A stretch of 64,000 nt of DNA from Dipteris shenzhenensis. Its lineage: Eukaryota > Polypodiophyta > Polypodiopsida > Gleicheniales. The DNA lies in the NCBI GenBank assembly GCA_047967505.1, contig CM106538.1; one strand, given 5' to 3'. Under the pieces are notes generated by a model. The model ran no database searches. It worked only from the letters and a program-made list of their open reading frames with translations, and was not told the DNA's origin. Positions within the stretch are counted from its first letter, which is position 1. Each line of letters opens with the position of its first letter. Shown here one piece after another: positions 22,980 through 34,757 of the stretch. Made by a program: the position numbers and the translations under genes.

Positions 22980-23145
22980 TAATCTCACGGGTGTAATGGC
23001 CAGGCTTGGTGGTAGAACGTGTGTGTGAGTGTGGTCTGGGTGTGTGTTCGTTGACCACCCGCCAAGCTCCCTATGGCCACTGATCTAGGCAATCTATCCT
23101 AGTTAGGGACCCGATGAGGTTAGAGTGATGTGAGGGGAAAAAAAT
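22980..23145 (+). mobile_element. Possible tRNA-derived SINE
   Basis: The plus strand has GGCTTGGTGGTAGAACG, resembling a tRNA box A region, then GTGTTCGTTGACC, resembling box B, about 45 bases apart. The unit ends GAGGGGAAAAAAATT, a short A tail. A T-run at 22971-22980 precedes it. A clear target-site duplication was not found. It abuts the 3' end of the Helitron endonuclease frame. Confidence 0.45.
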
Positions 23146-23830
23146 TAAGCAAGATGAATTACATTCATTAGGCCTATAGAGATGGGATATCTATGTTTGT
23201 ATAAATGAGTGAACGGTCTGTCCAGTAAATGAAGTTTGTGATCTTGTGGTTTATTTGTCCAAATATGGTCTATAGTAGAACCATGTATTGTAGTTGGTTG
23301 TTGGATCAATTGCGTCATGTTCCACTTGGACATGAATGTGGCGAGTTCTTTTGTTCTATTGTTTGAATTGCAATAGTTGATGTTGAAGTCTCTGATAATT
23401 GTTATTTTTGTGGATTTTTGTATATCGGTTAGGAGTGTATGAAGGCACGAGTTAAGTGTTTTGGTTGATGTTGAAGAGGGAATTGTATACATTGATGATA
23501 GCAATTTCTTCATTTATTTTAGTTGAGAAAATTACTAGTAGGCATTCACAATGACGTTTTTGGATATATTGTTCTCTTATTAAATGGGTGTCTTTTTTGT
23601 AACATGTTGCGATTCCAATGCCATTTGTTCTTTGCAAACATGTGAAGTCTGGCAAGTGGAGGATTTTGGAGGAGTTGTTATGCAATTCTTGAAAACAAAG
23701 TATTGATGCATTTAGTAGACTTTTGTCATTAATTATATCTTGAAAGTGTGATTTTAGAGCTCTAGTATTGAGTGATTGCAATGCTATGTGTTTATTATTA
23801 TGGTTGGAGAAGTCTATTTGTTTTGTATTC
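23145..23830 (-). pseudogene. Endonuclease-like (EEP) domain of the Helitron
   Basis: Following directly after the helicase C-terminus in the frame 24015-23452: LQSLNTRALKSH, CFQELHN (the catalytic Glu region), FTCLQRTNGIGIA and INVYN. After a frameshift near 23480 the frame to 23145 has ITIIRDFNINY (the GDFN motif, with Arg for Gly), LATFMSKWNMTQLI, QQPTTI and STIDHIW (the SxIDxI motif). The order and spacing fit AP-endonuclease-like domains of non-LTR elements and Helentrons, proposed to nick DNA. The frameshift and changed Gly suggest it is inactive. Confidence 0.75.
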
Positions 23831-23849
23831 CATAATCTCTGATTTTTCA

Positions 23850-25158
23850 AGCGCTCAATTTCTTTGAGAACATTAGGATCTACTTTGATGTTCTTGTTTT
23901 CTATGGGATTGATGATGAACAAATTTTGAGGGTTGCATACGCAAGAGAGGGCTGTGTATGCAAGGCCATGGGATTTGATTGAAGAGGGATCAAATGCTAG
24001 TGAGTCCATGGACAAGCCCTAAGAATGGTGGATTGTCCTTGCAGCTGCTGGTTGTATCGAAAATTGTGTTCAAGAGACTGTATTCAAGTGGTCTAAAATT
24101 CACGAGTGATCAGATGTATTGGTGTCCAAGTGGATGGGATATTGTCATTGTAGATATGTTTGTTGTTGAGACGTGCCATTTTGCCGATGAGTTGAAGAGG
24201 ACCCAAAGAACATGCGGCTCTTTATTTTCACTTGAGTCTTTGAATATTCCATCTGCACTGTTGACCAAGCCATCTAAAATGTCCAAATTCCTCGAGCATA
24301 TTTTGGCTATCATTTCAAGCTTCGAGTGCAATAATTTGTGCAATGCACTTGTGTTTTTTGGGTCAGCTAGTATTGCTACTTTTTTGCTTCATGTTTTGTG
24401 TTTTTTATTAGTTGCCCGAATGATGTATGGACATGTTGTTAGCAATTCAAATACTTCTTTGTTGTGAATGTCTTTTGCTGCATTCGTGTAGAAAAGGTGA
24501 GGTATGTCTTGTTTTTGCAAAGGCTTGCGAAAGTAATTTCTATTTATGTATGTTATGTCATCTACAGTGTGTTTTCCCACTCTTATTTTGTTTAGCACTT
24601 GTATATATTGTTGATTTGTTTGATGCATAGTTGTGGTTAGCTCATAGAGGAGTACATTTTCTTCCCAATAGGTAGAAACTTTTGAATTGTTTGTTAATTT
24701 TCCATAAAAATCCATGAATCTTTTGTGGGGCTAGCTTGGCATAGGTCTCCACACAACAGTATGTCTACTCCCCAAATGGTTGCATGTGGTTGTGTTTGAT
24801 CTCTCTAAGGCGCATATCTACACCAACAAGCGTGCTATAACTGATTAGAGAGACTTCGTCGAAGACCACTAGTTGGAGGTCTTTGTAAAGTTGCGATAGT
24901 TCTTGGAGCTTCTCTGCTGAGAGGCTTGTGTAGTGGGATGCCATTGGAGGCAAATGGAGAGTTAAGTTAATAGTCCTCCAATAGTAAAGACTGCCTTCCC
25001 AGGTAAGCAAGCAACAAAACTTTCAGTAAATCAATGCTCGTTGTTTGTCTGTGTGAGTAATACCTTAGAAGTGCTTGGACAATGACTAGTAATGTGAAAG
25101 TTTTCCATGTGCCTACGTTGCCAATCAAGAAAAAATGTATCTTGTTTTGTGGTTCCAC
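23850..25158 (-). pseudogene. PIF1-like helicase of the Helitron
   Basis: Walker A appears as GNVGTWKT (near 25110; usually GxAGTGKS/T), Walker B as LVVFDEVSLI (near 24870), followed by GVDMRLREIK. The frame 24715-24389 covers the middle region (MHQTNQQYIQVLNKIRVGKHT). LAYTALSCV near 23950 corresponds to motif VI (usually ALSRVR). A family-specific SF1B helicase would unwind DNA in rolling-circle transposition. Frameshifts at about 24990, 24740 and 24050 and degenerate motifs show decay. Confidence 0.8.
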
Positions 25159-25748
25159 TCTTTTTTTAGCAAGAGGTCATTCATCACAATTAGTTGTTGT
25201 AATGTGGTGTAATGCTCATTTTGCGGAAGTAGTTTATATGTTAAGAGAAGTGATTTTGGTGTTGAGTTTGTCTTTTTGTTTTTGGCATACCAATGGCAAT
25301 GTTATACATATTCAAACTTTGTACATGGGATTGGTTTGAGGTGATTGTAGTATTAGACACATTTGTATTATTCAAGACAGTGATTTACTAATTTTGTGCC
25401 TTATTTTTGTCTATTATTTATTTGTTATCGTTGTCTATTATTTATTTGTTATCGTTGTATTTATCATGCCATGTAATATGTAACCCATCAAGAGCTGGTT
25501 CGACCATGTGGTATGGCAGGAATAAAGTGCATAGCTCTCTATAGTTGTTCTCAAGACCACCGTTTGCGGTGTAGTTGTTGTACTGTATAACTCTTTCTTT
25601 TTGCGCTTTTTTGGGGTCGTTGTGCTAAGAGGGTGTATTGACTGGCAAAGCTTGCTAGGCAAATCTAGTGTAGGTGCTTCAAATATTTAGTAATGATATC
25701 ATCGAAGAAAATATTTGTACTATTTGGGTCTAATTGCTCTAGTTGTTA

Positions 25749-26804
25749 TCATCGCTTCAATAGCAACGTACATTTTTCTGGTGGACTTGTGTTGATGTAT
25801 TGAAAGCGCCTAGACGATGTTGAAAGAGGCAATGACAAAGATAGGTAAACTACTTGTTGGGAACTTATGTGTTGAGTGTTTAAAATTGCATTGCCTATTC
25901 GTTTGATACATTCGTTGGGTTGAGCATTTGTTGCCATACTTTGTGACATAGCTGCTTTAATTGCTTCTGTAGTCTCTTTATCTATTTTAATCATGTACGA
26001 TGTACAATACGCAGCAGCCCCATGTGGATTTAGTATGAATTGCACATCAGTGTTTGCTCCCCATAAATTAGACAACGTTGGATTGAAGTTATTTGTATAT
26101 ATGTCTTTAGGATCTGTTCTCAAGAATATTGTGGGTTGTGAAATAGAAGAACGTAGGCTTTGAATGTATACGTGTTGTGATAGTTTTATAGTTGCCAAGA
26201 AGGAAGTATACTCTAGTGACAATGTTGCATCTTCTAGTAGGATTGACTTGATTGTCTTCATGTTCTTTTGTAAAGTCTCATTATCTGAATCAAGCTGTAA
26301 TGGAGTTAGAATCTTTGTTGTGCTCATTGGAGGTCTCGGAAAACCAAATCTGCATTGCTTTTGTCTTTTGTAGCAAGTTTTGCAATGTTTGTATACTTGA
26401 ATATCCTTGTGTGCAAATGGAAAGAAAGAGATGTTTGTACTTATGTTTTTATCCACAAAAGCTTCAATTTCTTCCTTTGGTGAAATTCCAAAGATTGGTG
26501 CATTGTCGATCCATAGGAGGCTGTGGTCATGTTGGCTTTCGCTATTTTGGAACTCTTTGACAAAAAAGAAGTCATTCATTTTCCCGACAATGGATGGATC
26601 ATTACGAAGCAATGTTTTAAGAGCTTGAAATTTGTGCACATAATATCTTGCTGTAGAAACTGGGTCTGATCGGATAAGGTTTCTAACCTCATTGTTTGAA
26701 TTGCTTTGGTATGAGGTATTAGAATTTGGGTTTAGTTTCTTAAGGCGGGGGTTCCAAAGTCTCTTTGTAGATGACAATGTGATGAAAAAAGTTGGGGTTC
26801 CCAA
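25749..26804 (-). pseudogene. Helitron Rep (HUH endonuclease) domain
   Basis: A 351-residue open frame with QHDHSLLWI near 26540, the His-X-His (HUH) motif region, and KTCYKRQKQCRFGFPRPP near 26350, a hallmark of Helitron-like proteins. Later parts (FNPTLSNLWGANTDVQF, HGAAAYCTSYMIK) match the C-terminal Rep region with its conserved NP.L...W.AN.D.Q. The domain nicks and joins strands in rolling-circle replication. The frame ends before the helicase at a stop near 25749; separate frames continue it. Confidence 0.85.
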
Positions 26805-27018
26805 TTACCTTACCATTGCAAAAAGATTTTTTTGGAGATAGTATTTGTAGTCTGTTGATGTACGAAGGTGTGCGAAGTCACGTTAACCTATATTCGATTG
26901 CAAAATTTTCTCTATGTTAGTATCTATTAAAGCATCTTTTGCTTGGAGTACCTCCCTTGTGGTTGGCCTTTGCGCATGTGGACCCAAGATGAAGAAAGTA
27001 TTTGTTTGACGAAGATTT

Positions 27019-28075
27019 TCATTGTTTTGAAGAAAATCGTATGTCCACATTCATTAATTCCCACTTTGCTATGGTTTGGTAGGACGTACCTTCAGGAACA
27101 TTGTATGCTCGAGCATTGCCAAAGAAGAGTTTTGGATATGCAAGCTCTTCACAAAATTTGTCTTTGCAAATGCCTAGTGGCGAGAAACCTTCAAATGGAG
27201 CAACAGCAATTGTTTGGTTTTCATAGTCAACAACTTGTTGACTATTGTATATGTCGTGAACTAAAGTGTCAGTTAGAAGCTCATCCTCTACAATATTGTT
27301 GGGATTGAGTTCTATTTGATCATTGATTGCTTGTACACTTTGAATATATCTTACATGTTGTTCCCAAAGATTGTTTATGCATACATTGTATTGTTTGTAT
27401 AGTGGTGTATCCAACAATTCTCTTAGGGAAAGCATTGCAAGTGTTGGATGAACAATGCCATTCATGTAGCTATGTTGGTATGATAATTTTCGTTTGATTG
27501 CTATGGCAATTGTGTCATTTTCATCCAAGAAACGTGGTAGAACTTGCTGTGCTTTGCCAACATCAGCAAAAACATTGACAACACTTCCATGAAGGCCAAA
27601 TTGCCCTTCGTATGCTCATTCTCTAATTTGAGCAAATGGAATTCTGATAGCAAACAAAGCATGCTTCAATATCATTTAGCTTTTTAGTGTAAGTCTTCAT
27701 GTCTACCATTTTCATATTCTTTCTAGAGAGCATGGGTATTTTGTCGTTCTTGATGTCTTTGTAGCATAGAGTACATAGAAAACCTTTACTAGATTCAGAT
27801 GTTGATTCGTGTATTCCATTAGCTACAAGGAAAATAGCCATGTCCTCCTTTAGTTTTTTAAATTTTGCACAAAGTGTTAACATCCCACAACAAATGCATG
27901 GAAAACTAGGGGAATCGAGGGCCTTCTTTTCATATTTTTGCACACGAGATATTATTGTTCTTTTTCTCTTTAGGTGTTTACCTTGTTCTTGAGTAGGCTC
28001 CATTGTTGTGTTATTTTGTTCAAGGCCAAGATTTTGTTGAAGTATTACTCTTCTCATCTTGTATATTTTGTTCAA
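27019..28075 (-). pseudogene. N-terminal Cys-rich region of the Helitron protein
   Basis: Frames 28075-27623 and 27528-27019 carry FPCICCGMLTLC, FLCTLCYKDI and ACFVCYQ, Cys-pair motifs as in zinc-binding regions found before Rep. The second frame (FEGFSPLGICKDKFCEELAYPKLFFG) matches the region just before Rep, where Helitron proteins read P.LF..G. A break at about 27600 separates them. Upstream of the Rep it likely formed one polypeptide. Confidence 0.7.
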
Positions 28076-28294
28076 AGCATTTTGCGTTGTATAATTTGTA
28101 TTAGAAGAACGCTGAAGAAAAAAAGAAGCTATTTTTTTTGCAGGTGAACTTGGAAATTGCTAAATCAGGTCATGCAAACAGAGGTCATCATCTTTACTCC
28201 ATATGTTGTAAGCACATTTACCTTGTAAATGTTTCAATGGAGTAATTGTGCAAGGATAAGGTGATTCATCAAGCAATAATTCTTTGACATCACT

Positions 28295-29529
28295 TTATTT
28301 CTTATTGCCTATTGCTATCTTTGTCAACAATTTGCTTTTATTGAAGACTAGTAAAAGAAAAGAAGACTTGAAAACGGCATGCAAATGTTCAAGTATGTCT
28401 ACCACCAATGCATGAGAAGTAGAAGAATTTTCTACTAAATTTTGGATTGTTTCTATTGACACTCTTGTTGTTTTTGCAATCATTGCAAATGTATGCCATG
28501 GATTGTTTCTTGTCTCAAATGTAGCAACAATGTTTTCAAATAGAAGTGTTAGCAATTGTTGGTATGTTATGCTGGGGAAGAACTCTAGGAGCAAGGTAAC
28601 CTCCCCGTTTGACTCTATAAGTGCCATGAAAGAACCCCCTTTAGGTTCGAAACTCTTGTTATCCAAATACATAACAACACCTTCTTCATTAAACTCTTGG
28701 ACTAGCTGGGTGAGGGTGCTTTTTCGTTCTTTAACAAAAGATAGCTATAACAACAAAGAAGGAAACAACCACAAAAGTTAGACAATTTTTTAGCTCAAAC
28801 AAAAGACTATGGAAATGAATTGCTAGTGTCTAAACTTACTACTGCTCTATCTTCGTCTCGAGGCCCATCTGCAACTATAATTTGATCCACCATACCACTT
28901 ACAACCTTTATTATGATAATTGCAACAGTTCTCATAACATTGGAAACATTTAACTTGCCAAAATTTATATTTGCAACTGCCCAAGGAACATATGTGCAAA
29001 GAGAATGATGTAGCAACAAGCGAAGATTCCCCTCAAATGGTTCCCCCCTAATGATGCAAGTGGTTGCATCAACAAGTAGATAGAGTTTTGATGTTCCGCC
29101 TTTTGTTGGTCCTCTTGCAACTACAGATGCCCCCTCTACTCTATAAAATTCTCCAATTTGTAAAAAATTTACAAATTGATGGATATAAGTTGAAGAAATG
29201 AGCAAAGTAACGGTATGAGAACAAAATTTGTCGGTGAAGTCTCCTTTGAGGAATGTAGGATATTTGGGCTTTATAACTTTGTAAGTACCATATTTGCAAA
29301 GTAGTTTGCCCTCAAAATAAAATCTATTTGGTGTACAATCTGAGAGGTGGCTTATCCGTAGGGATACTAGAGAATTTCCCCCTCCCACAAAGTTGTCTTT
29401 GGATGGAACTATGGATTTGGCATTGGATGGGCAATTATGTGGTGAAAATTGCATGTTCTTGAAATCATTAACTCCATTGTATGAGTTCACTTCGTTATTT
29501 TCTTTGGAGAGGTGCTTGCTCATTGTCAA
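28295..29529 (-). CDS. RPA-like OB-fold protein carried by the Helitron
   Basis: Exon 1 is 29529-28840 (230 codons). A canonical donor GTAAGT follows; the acceptor TTATAG precedes exon 2, 28744-28295 (149 codons plus stop). Joined, this gives 379 residues without interruption. Residues 45-145 alternate strand-like hydrophobic stretches (RISHLSDCTPNRFYFEGKLL, CSHTVTLLISSTYIHQFVNF, GEFYRVEGASVVARG), as OB folds do. RPA-like genes commonly ride on plant Helitrons and are thought to bind single strands. I infer the identity from fold pattern and context, not from a diagnostic motif. It is the only intact frame of the element. Confidence 0.55.
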
Positions 29530-29971
29530 TACAAATCGAAGTTGAAGTAAGATTAAAGATTGCTATAATGAATATCAAGACAAAATTTTATAGTAAAGTC
29601 CAATACTTATCAAAATGATATCCATTTGTCTTATGCATTCAATAGTAGAATTTTAGAAAAACATAGCTTTATATATTAGAATGTATTTCAATTGACATGT
29701 ATTGAATAGTTAAGAAAACAACATAGGTTATTCAAAATTACACTATTCAACCTCTTTAGTTAATTTACAAGCATAGAAATTATATATTTCAAGCATAGTT
29801 TCTTACATTCCAAAGTCATTAAATATCAAGCATAATTTCTTACATTCCAAAGTTATTAAATCAACAATAATACTTTAAATAATAATACAAAGTTTGTAAA
29901 AATACTTTCTTAGTACTTGCAACAACCTTGAAATCTCAATGAAATAATAACATTTGCAAGTTATTCCCCAA

Positions 29972-30300
29972 CTAATCCGACTCAATGTTTATAACTTCAC
30001 TTGCAACTTTTCTTGGTGGGGATTTATTTCCAAGAGAGGGGTCCACATGAATAGTTTTATGTGAGTGTCGCACATAAGAAGTGATTGTTGATATAAAATT
30101 AACGTACTCCAGATTTTCTCGTACGAGCTTCTTCACTGGATTCAAAAGAAAGTGAAAACAATCAAAAAATGTAATTCAAAAGACAAATGCGAAAATCAAA
30201 GAAGAAAGGTTTACCTTGGGCATACGCCTCTTGGGCAACCTCATGAAAAGAATTTTTCAACGAGCGGCATGGTGTTTTCCTAATTGGACAACCCTTTTAG
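29972..30300 (-). other. Possible two-exon reading frame, unknown
   Basis: Two segments join well: about 30293-30215, then donor GTAAAC, acceptor TTGAATCCAG, then 30135-29972 ending in TAG. The joined frame includes RKTPCRSLKNSFHEVAQEAY and VKKLVRENLEYVNF. Codon composition looks protein-like and the splice sites are good. No family is recognised. It may be the 3' end of a gene or element whose upstream part is lost or diverged. Confidence 0.35.
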
Positions 30301-31589
30301 TCCAACCATCACAACACTTGATAGGATAGCAACACAGATTTAGCCTTCTTTCCCCAATAGTATGGCATCATTTGAGCATACGCCTATCTTCCTAGAGGTT
30401 TCTCCTACTCCCCATCCCATGTCTCCCCTAAAAAATATTTTGAGAAATTCATTTCTCTTCACCAATAAGTCTCCTAGCCAAACCCTACTCAACCCCTCTT
30501 TTATTTACCCCCAATCTATATGCGTAAGGAACGGTGCTTGTCAACACAACACTGATTTAGAGTTGGAATACATAGAGAATATAAATATAGTTTCCCTCTC
30601 CATCAAGGAAAATAGCTCACAAATCTATGTAATACCAATAGTTGGTGGTGACTTGGAAAAGAAGAAGATCATCCACATTATGGTTGGAGATTATTACATA
30701 TAAAGAACCAATTCAAGTAGAGCCACTGAAGAGAAGCATTAAGAAAACATTGATGAAAGTCCACTATACAAAGCACATAGCTCAAGAGGAGGATGAGTCA
30801 TCAGAGAAAGAGTAATCATGAGACCACGTGCCATAGAATCCTAGGTGTGACCATAAGACAAAGGTTCTCGCAAGCGTAGACCTAAAATATAATGCATGCA
30901 CATATTTTTTTTGATAATTTATTATACTCAAAGAGGAGACCATTTTGAACTAAACAAATGAACTTTTTGTTATAATAATTCATGTCCCTCAAGATTTGTG
31001 GGCTCATCTCTAATTGCAAACATTGAATTCAACCGGTGGATTGTAGTATTACAAAATTCATCCAAAAGTAGCACTATTCATATCTTCCTACTTAGAATAA
31101 TTGACATTAAAAAATCAAAGCGATTTGGCTGAATTTTTCTATGCATCAATAAACTTTTAGCATGAACACGAGAAGATGACCTGGTGAACAATCTCTCTAA
31201 GAGATTAGGATGTACCAAATTTTTGTGGACAACCTCATCCCTTGTGCCTCTTTCTAGTGTGTGGCATATGAAATAGAACAATAATACAAAGACATGTGCA
31301 GTTTAGTATGTGTGCTTTCTGAAGACTCAAGTTTTTGTGCTATCCATGTAAAGAGAATCACTATGCAAGGGAATAGCACGTGTGGCACCTCTAATTAGAT
31401 CCCTCTCGTATATTTTTTTGTGTGTTTATTTAATTTTAATCCTCTTTTTATGTAAACAATTCATGAAATACAAGAAAGTCTTCATAGTCTCTCCATTTAT
31501 TTTCTAAATTTTGGTTTCAAACATTTATCTATGTCGACCTTGATCCATGTTGCAATTTCAAGTGAAAATTTCCACTTTGCATGATCAAG

Positions 31590-32135
31590 ATAAAGGAGTC
31601 TCGCTTTAGCATAGGAGGAAAACTTGATTGAGGTGGTAATTTATGCAAGAAAGCATAAGTTTCTTGCTATAGTGTGACTTTGGACCTTTTCATCTTGTTA
31701 CATGAAATCCCTTCGATCAACTTTGCCTTCTGTGTTCACCAATGTGAGATTCCTTCTAGATTTCTCAAGAATTGAGGTTGCAGTCTTAAGAACTAGTCAG
31801 GAGCTATATTAGAAAATCTATTACATTGGTAAGTAATTGCATTTTATTTAGTAAAACTTAATTTGATAAGAGACATTATGTGCAACTTCTCAGCATTGGA
31901 TTCTATCAAATGTGGTGCATTGTAGCAGTGTGAGGGAATCTCACTTTGGTGCAGAAGGCAAAGCTGATGGGGGTGCGATTTTATGTAAGTCAATGTTATT
32001 TTGTCTACAACACAAATTTAGGCATTTACAAGGTGTTTGGAGGCGCAAATTTGCGTTATACAAAAAAATGATGTTTTTTTGCATATAATCCTACCCTGAT
32101 CGACTTTGCCTACTACACCAAGAGTAAGATTCCTT
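31590..32135. repeat. Two adjacent foldback (inverted-repeat) units
   Basis: A ~55-bp motif with core GAATCTCACTTTGGTGCAG and AAGGCAAAGCTGAT occurs four times in alternating orientation: plus at about 31590, minus at 31692-31760, plus at 31928-31990, minus at 32075-32135. Each plus/minus pair could fold into a hairpin of 170-210 bp, as a MITE or foldback element would. Copies are diverged. No transposase frame is nearby. Confidence 0.6.
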
Positions 32136-34307
32136 CCAAAAAGTTTAGACATTTGATGATGGAGTAATGAAAACTATTCAATTATTGCATTAGTTTTCTT
32201 ATATTGCATAATGATTTTATTTAAGTTAAGAATTCTTTAGAAACATTCAAAACCACAATGGACAATGAAAAAGGGAAGTGGTTTTGTTTATAAGGTCTAT
32301 TACATTTCAATAATGAACCATAAATAAATGAAAAATAGCAATTCCAATTCTGCGTCTAGAAATGACAAGAGATTGGTCAAAAGGGGATCCATGCATTGAT
32401 TAAAGTATTACAAGGAGGCTTCATAGTCTATCTATCTTCTTGCTATTACCATAGTATCCAAAATATGGGTTTTTGAATCCTCGAGTATGGTCTAATATCT
32501 AATTCTCTTAGCAATAGTAGTAGGAGTGGCTCCTTTGGCAACAATAATAGGAGCGGCTTCTTTGGCAGCAAAAGACATGGCTATTTTTGAAAGTGCCATG
32601 CCATGTATGTTAGAGGCAAATGCATTTAGGACAGTGAAGCAGATGACCAAAATCACTTTGTCAACATTATGCCCAAATCACTCATGATAGTGTCTTACAC
32701 TTGAGCAACTCCGTTGTCCCATGTCATAATATTTTTTTGTGGAATACCACAATGATGCCTATGGATATAAGATCGTTGTAGTGTGCCACCACATGATTTT
32801 AACAAAAGGACTTGTGAACTGACCCTTTGAGATGAAAATCCGTCAATCTCAAAGGCATCTTACAATAGTTTAAGCTTAAATTTCAAGACTAATTGAAATG
32901 CAAATAACAATCTTACAAAAGGTATGTGTAGTTGCTTGCTAGCACATCAGCATCCTATTTTTGGAATTTTCTTCTTTGATTTAGATAGTCCTCTTGATTA
33001 CATCCTATCTTGTGCAAGAGGTTGAAGCTTCTTTGATATGTGGTACATCTAGAGTAAGCTAAATGTTGAGGGATCTACATATGTAAATGTTCCTAGTGTT
33101 ATAACAATAAGTTGTTCCATGTCTTGCTCTTGTGATACCAGAAATCCAAGACCTTTGACACTAGTGTCACACTCACACACATAGAAAGGGTTTGGCATAG
33201 ATTAAAACAATCCCAACGAAAGCACCTCATCCTCCCTCATGTTTTTTATGAAAATGGGGGCTCTATCCTAGTTCCTTGTGCTAAATGCAAGCTTGTCAGG
33301 ACTAGTTTGGACAATTGCAAGGCCTCCATTGCTTGTCCCCTCCATTTCTTGGTCAACCGGCTCTTCCATGTAGAGGTGAAAGTTAGCTTAAAGGACTAGG
33401 ATCTCTAAAGAATGGTTAGAGGAAGCGTATGGGGATGAAAGCTCTCCATCTTATTGGCCTTCTTAAAGAAGGAAAATGAATGTCATTACCCAAGAGAGGG
33501 ACCTAGTGCATATGTTCTCTATGAACCCTAAGCCTATAAGGACATCAATATCAACTTTTATATAATAGTAGTCTAGAGGATTACTAGCAAAACGATCAAG
33601 ACGCTCACAAAATAAGGCTCCTCATTGTACAAAAGGTAAGGTAATCAAAGGGAAACATCGCTTTGTAGACTCAAGTAGATATGCAGAATCCTTACTACAC
33701 TAGTGCATGTACTTGATCAGATCATGGAAGTCATATTTTTCTCCTTGGTATGTTCCTAGGACATCTAAGGTCTTGCAAAACAAGGGGAAAAACTCATCCT
33801 CCCTACAGGAGGAGAGCATGGATGTCACCTTTGTGCATATTAAAGTGATCGAATAGGAGCTCAAGACTATGGCAAGGTTGCGAATTCATACTTCCTTCAT
33901 CGTCAATTGCATGCTCTTGTTGTGCAACACATGAGTAGATAGTCCTTTGCTGTTGCTCATATTGACCAAAATATAGCCGCGATCCTTCTAGCCTGGATTC
34001 ATGTCGTCTTTGTAAGTTTCTTTAAACTACGCGAGACTCTAAAATCAAGATAGCGCACAAAGAAAAGATGGTTTGAACCTATTGGAAGCACTAGGACTTT
34101 TCCCCATGTGTCTTTCTATGCGGCATCGAAGTCTTAACGACATTGTTCGCTAGATCCTTCTCTTATTCCGGTTCATTGAAGCCAATGCGTAGCAAAATGA
34201 GGATTCCGGAGCTGTAAACTACGTTTCCAAAGCCCCGCTTGCTTCAAGCAACCCATCCCATCGGAAGCCAACTACATAAAAACATTTAGTGGATAGTTGC
34301 AATTGAT

Positions 34308-34324
34308 ATATATATATATATAGA

Positions 34325-34361
<37 letters not shown>

Positions 34362-34460
34362 TATTGATGTCCAAGGCGATCAAGGACACACAACAACACG
34401 AACCAAATCCTTGACCACCAACACAAAGAGAGACAAAGACAGAGACAGAGACAGAGAATG
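34308..34460. repeat. TA, GA and GACA microsatellites
   Basis: A TA run (about 34309-34321) is followed by a GA run (34329-34358) and, after a gap, by AGAGACAAAGACAGAGACAG-type repeats to about 34460. Confidence 0.9.
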
Positions 34461-34757
34461 AGAGAATGAAAAGCGTTATTTCAGTTCTCGTAAGCGTACA
34501 TATGAGTGACTTTTCCATGGTACTTTAAATGGTTCTTTGTATTTCAAAGTTCAAGAGTTACGATGGTTAACTAAACCTTCCTATTTTCAATGAAGCTTAT
34601 GCAAGTATTCTAATATGTACAAGAATTCTTTCTATGATTTTTCATTGCTCTCATGTAATTGATCCAATATACTCCATACATTCAAGACTTTTTATTAGTG
34701 TGTATTGGGAGTGTACCATAGTTCCAAATTACATGTTCTTTTTTGTGAGCCCCACTT

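Larger units (their letters stand above)
23145..29529 (-). mobile_element. Helitron with RPA-like gene and C-terminal endonuclease domain
   Basis: On the minus strand in order: a two-exon OB-fold/RPA-like gene (29529-28295), a Cys-rich N-terminal region (28075-27019), a Rep (HUH) domain (26804-25749), a PIF1-like helicase (about 25158-23850) and an endonuclease/exonuclease/phosphatase-like domain (about 23830-23145). This order Rep-helicase-endonuclease is that of the Helentron/Helitron2 group. The Rep/helicase frame is broken several times. Exact ends (TC...CTRR or Helentron-type inverted repeats) were not located. Confidence 0.8.
30301..34757. other. AT-rich interval, few interpretable features
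   Basis: Apart from the foldback units at 31590-32135 and simple repeats near 34310-34460, I recognise no gene. The plus-strand open frame at 30362-30703 (113 residues) has no recognised domain. The minus-strand frame at 34518-34219 is translated simple sequence. Confidence 0.5.

Noticed and set aside
34219-34518. 99-codon frame on the minus strand
   Set aside because: Its central part is translated GA/TA microsatellite (LSLSLSLSL).
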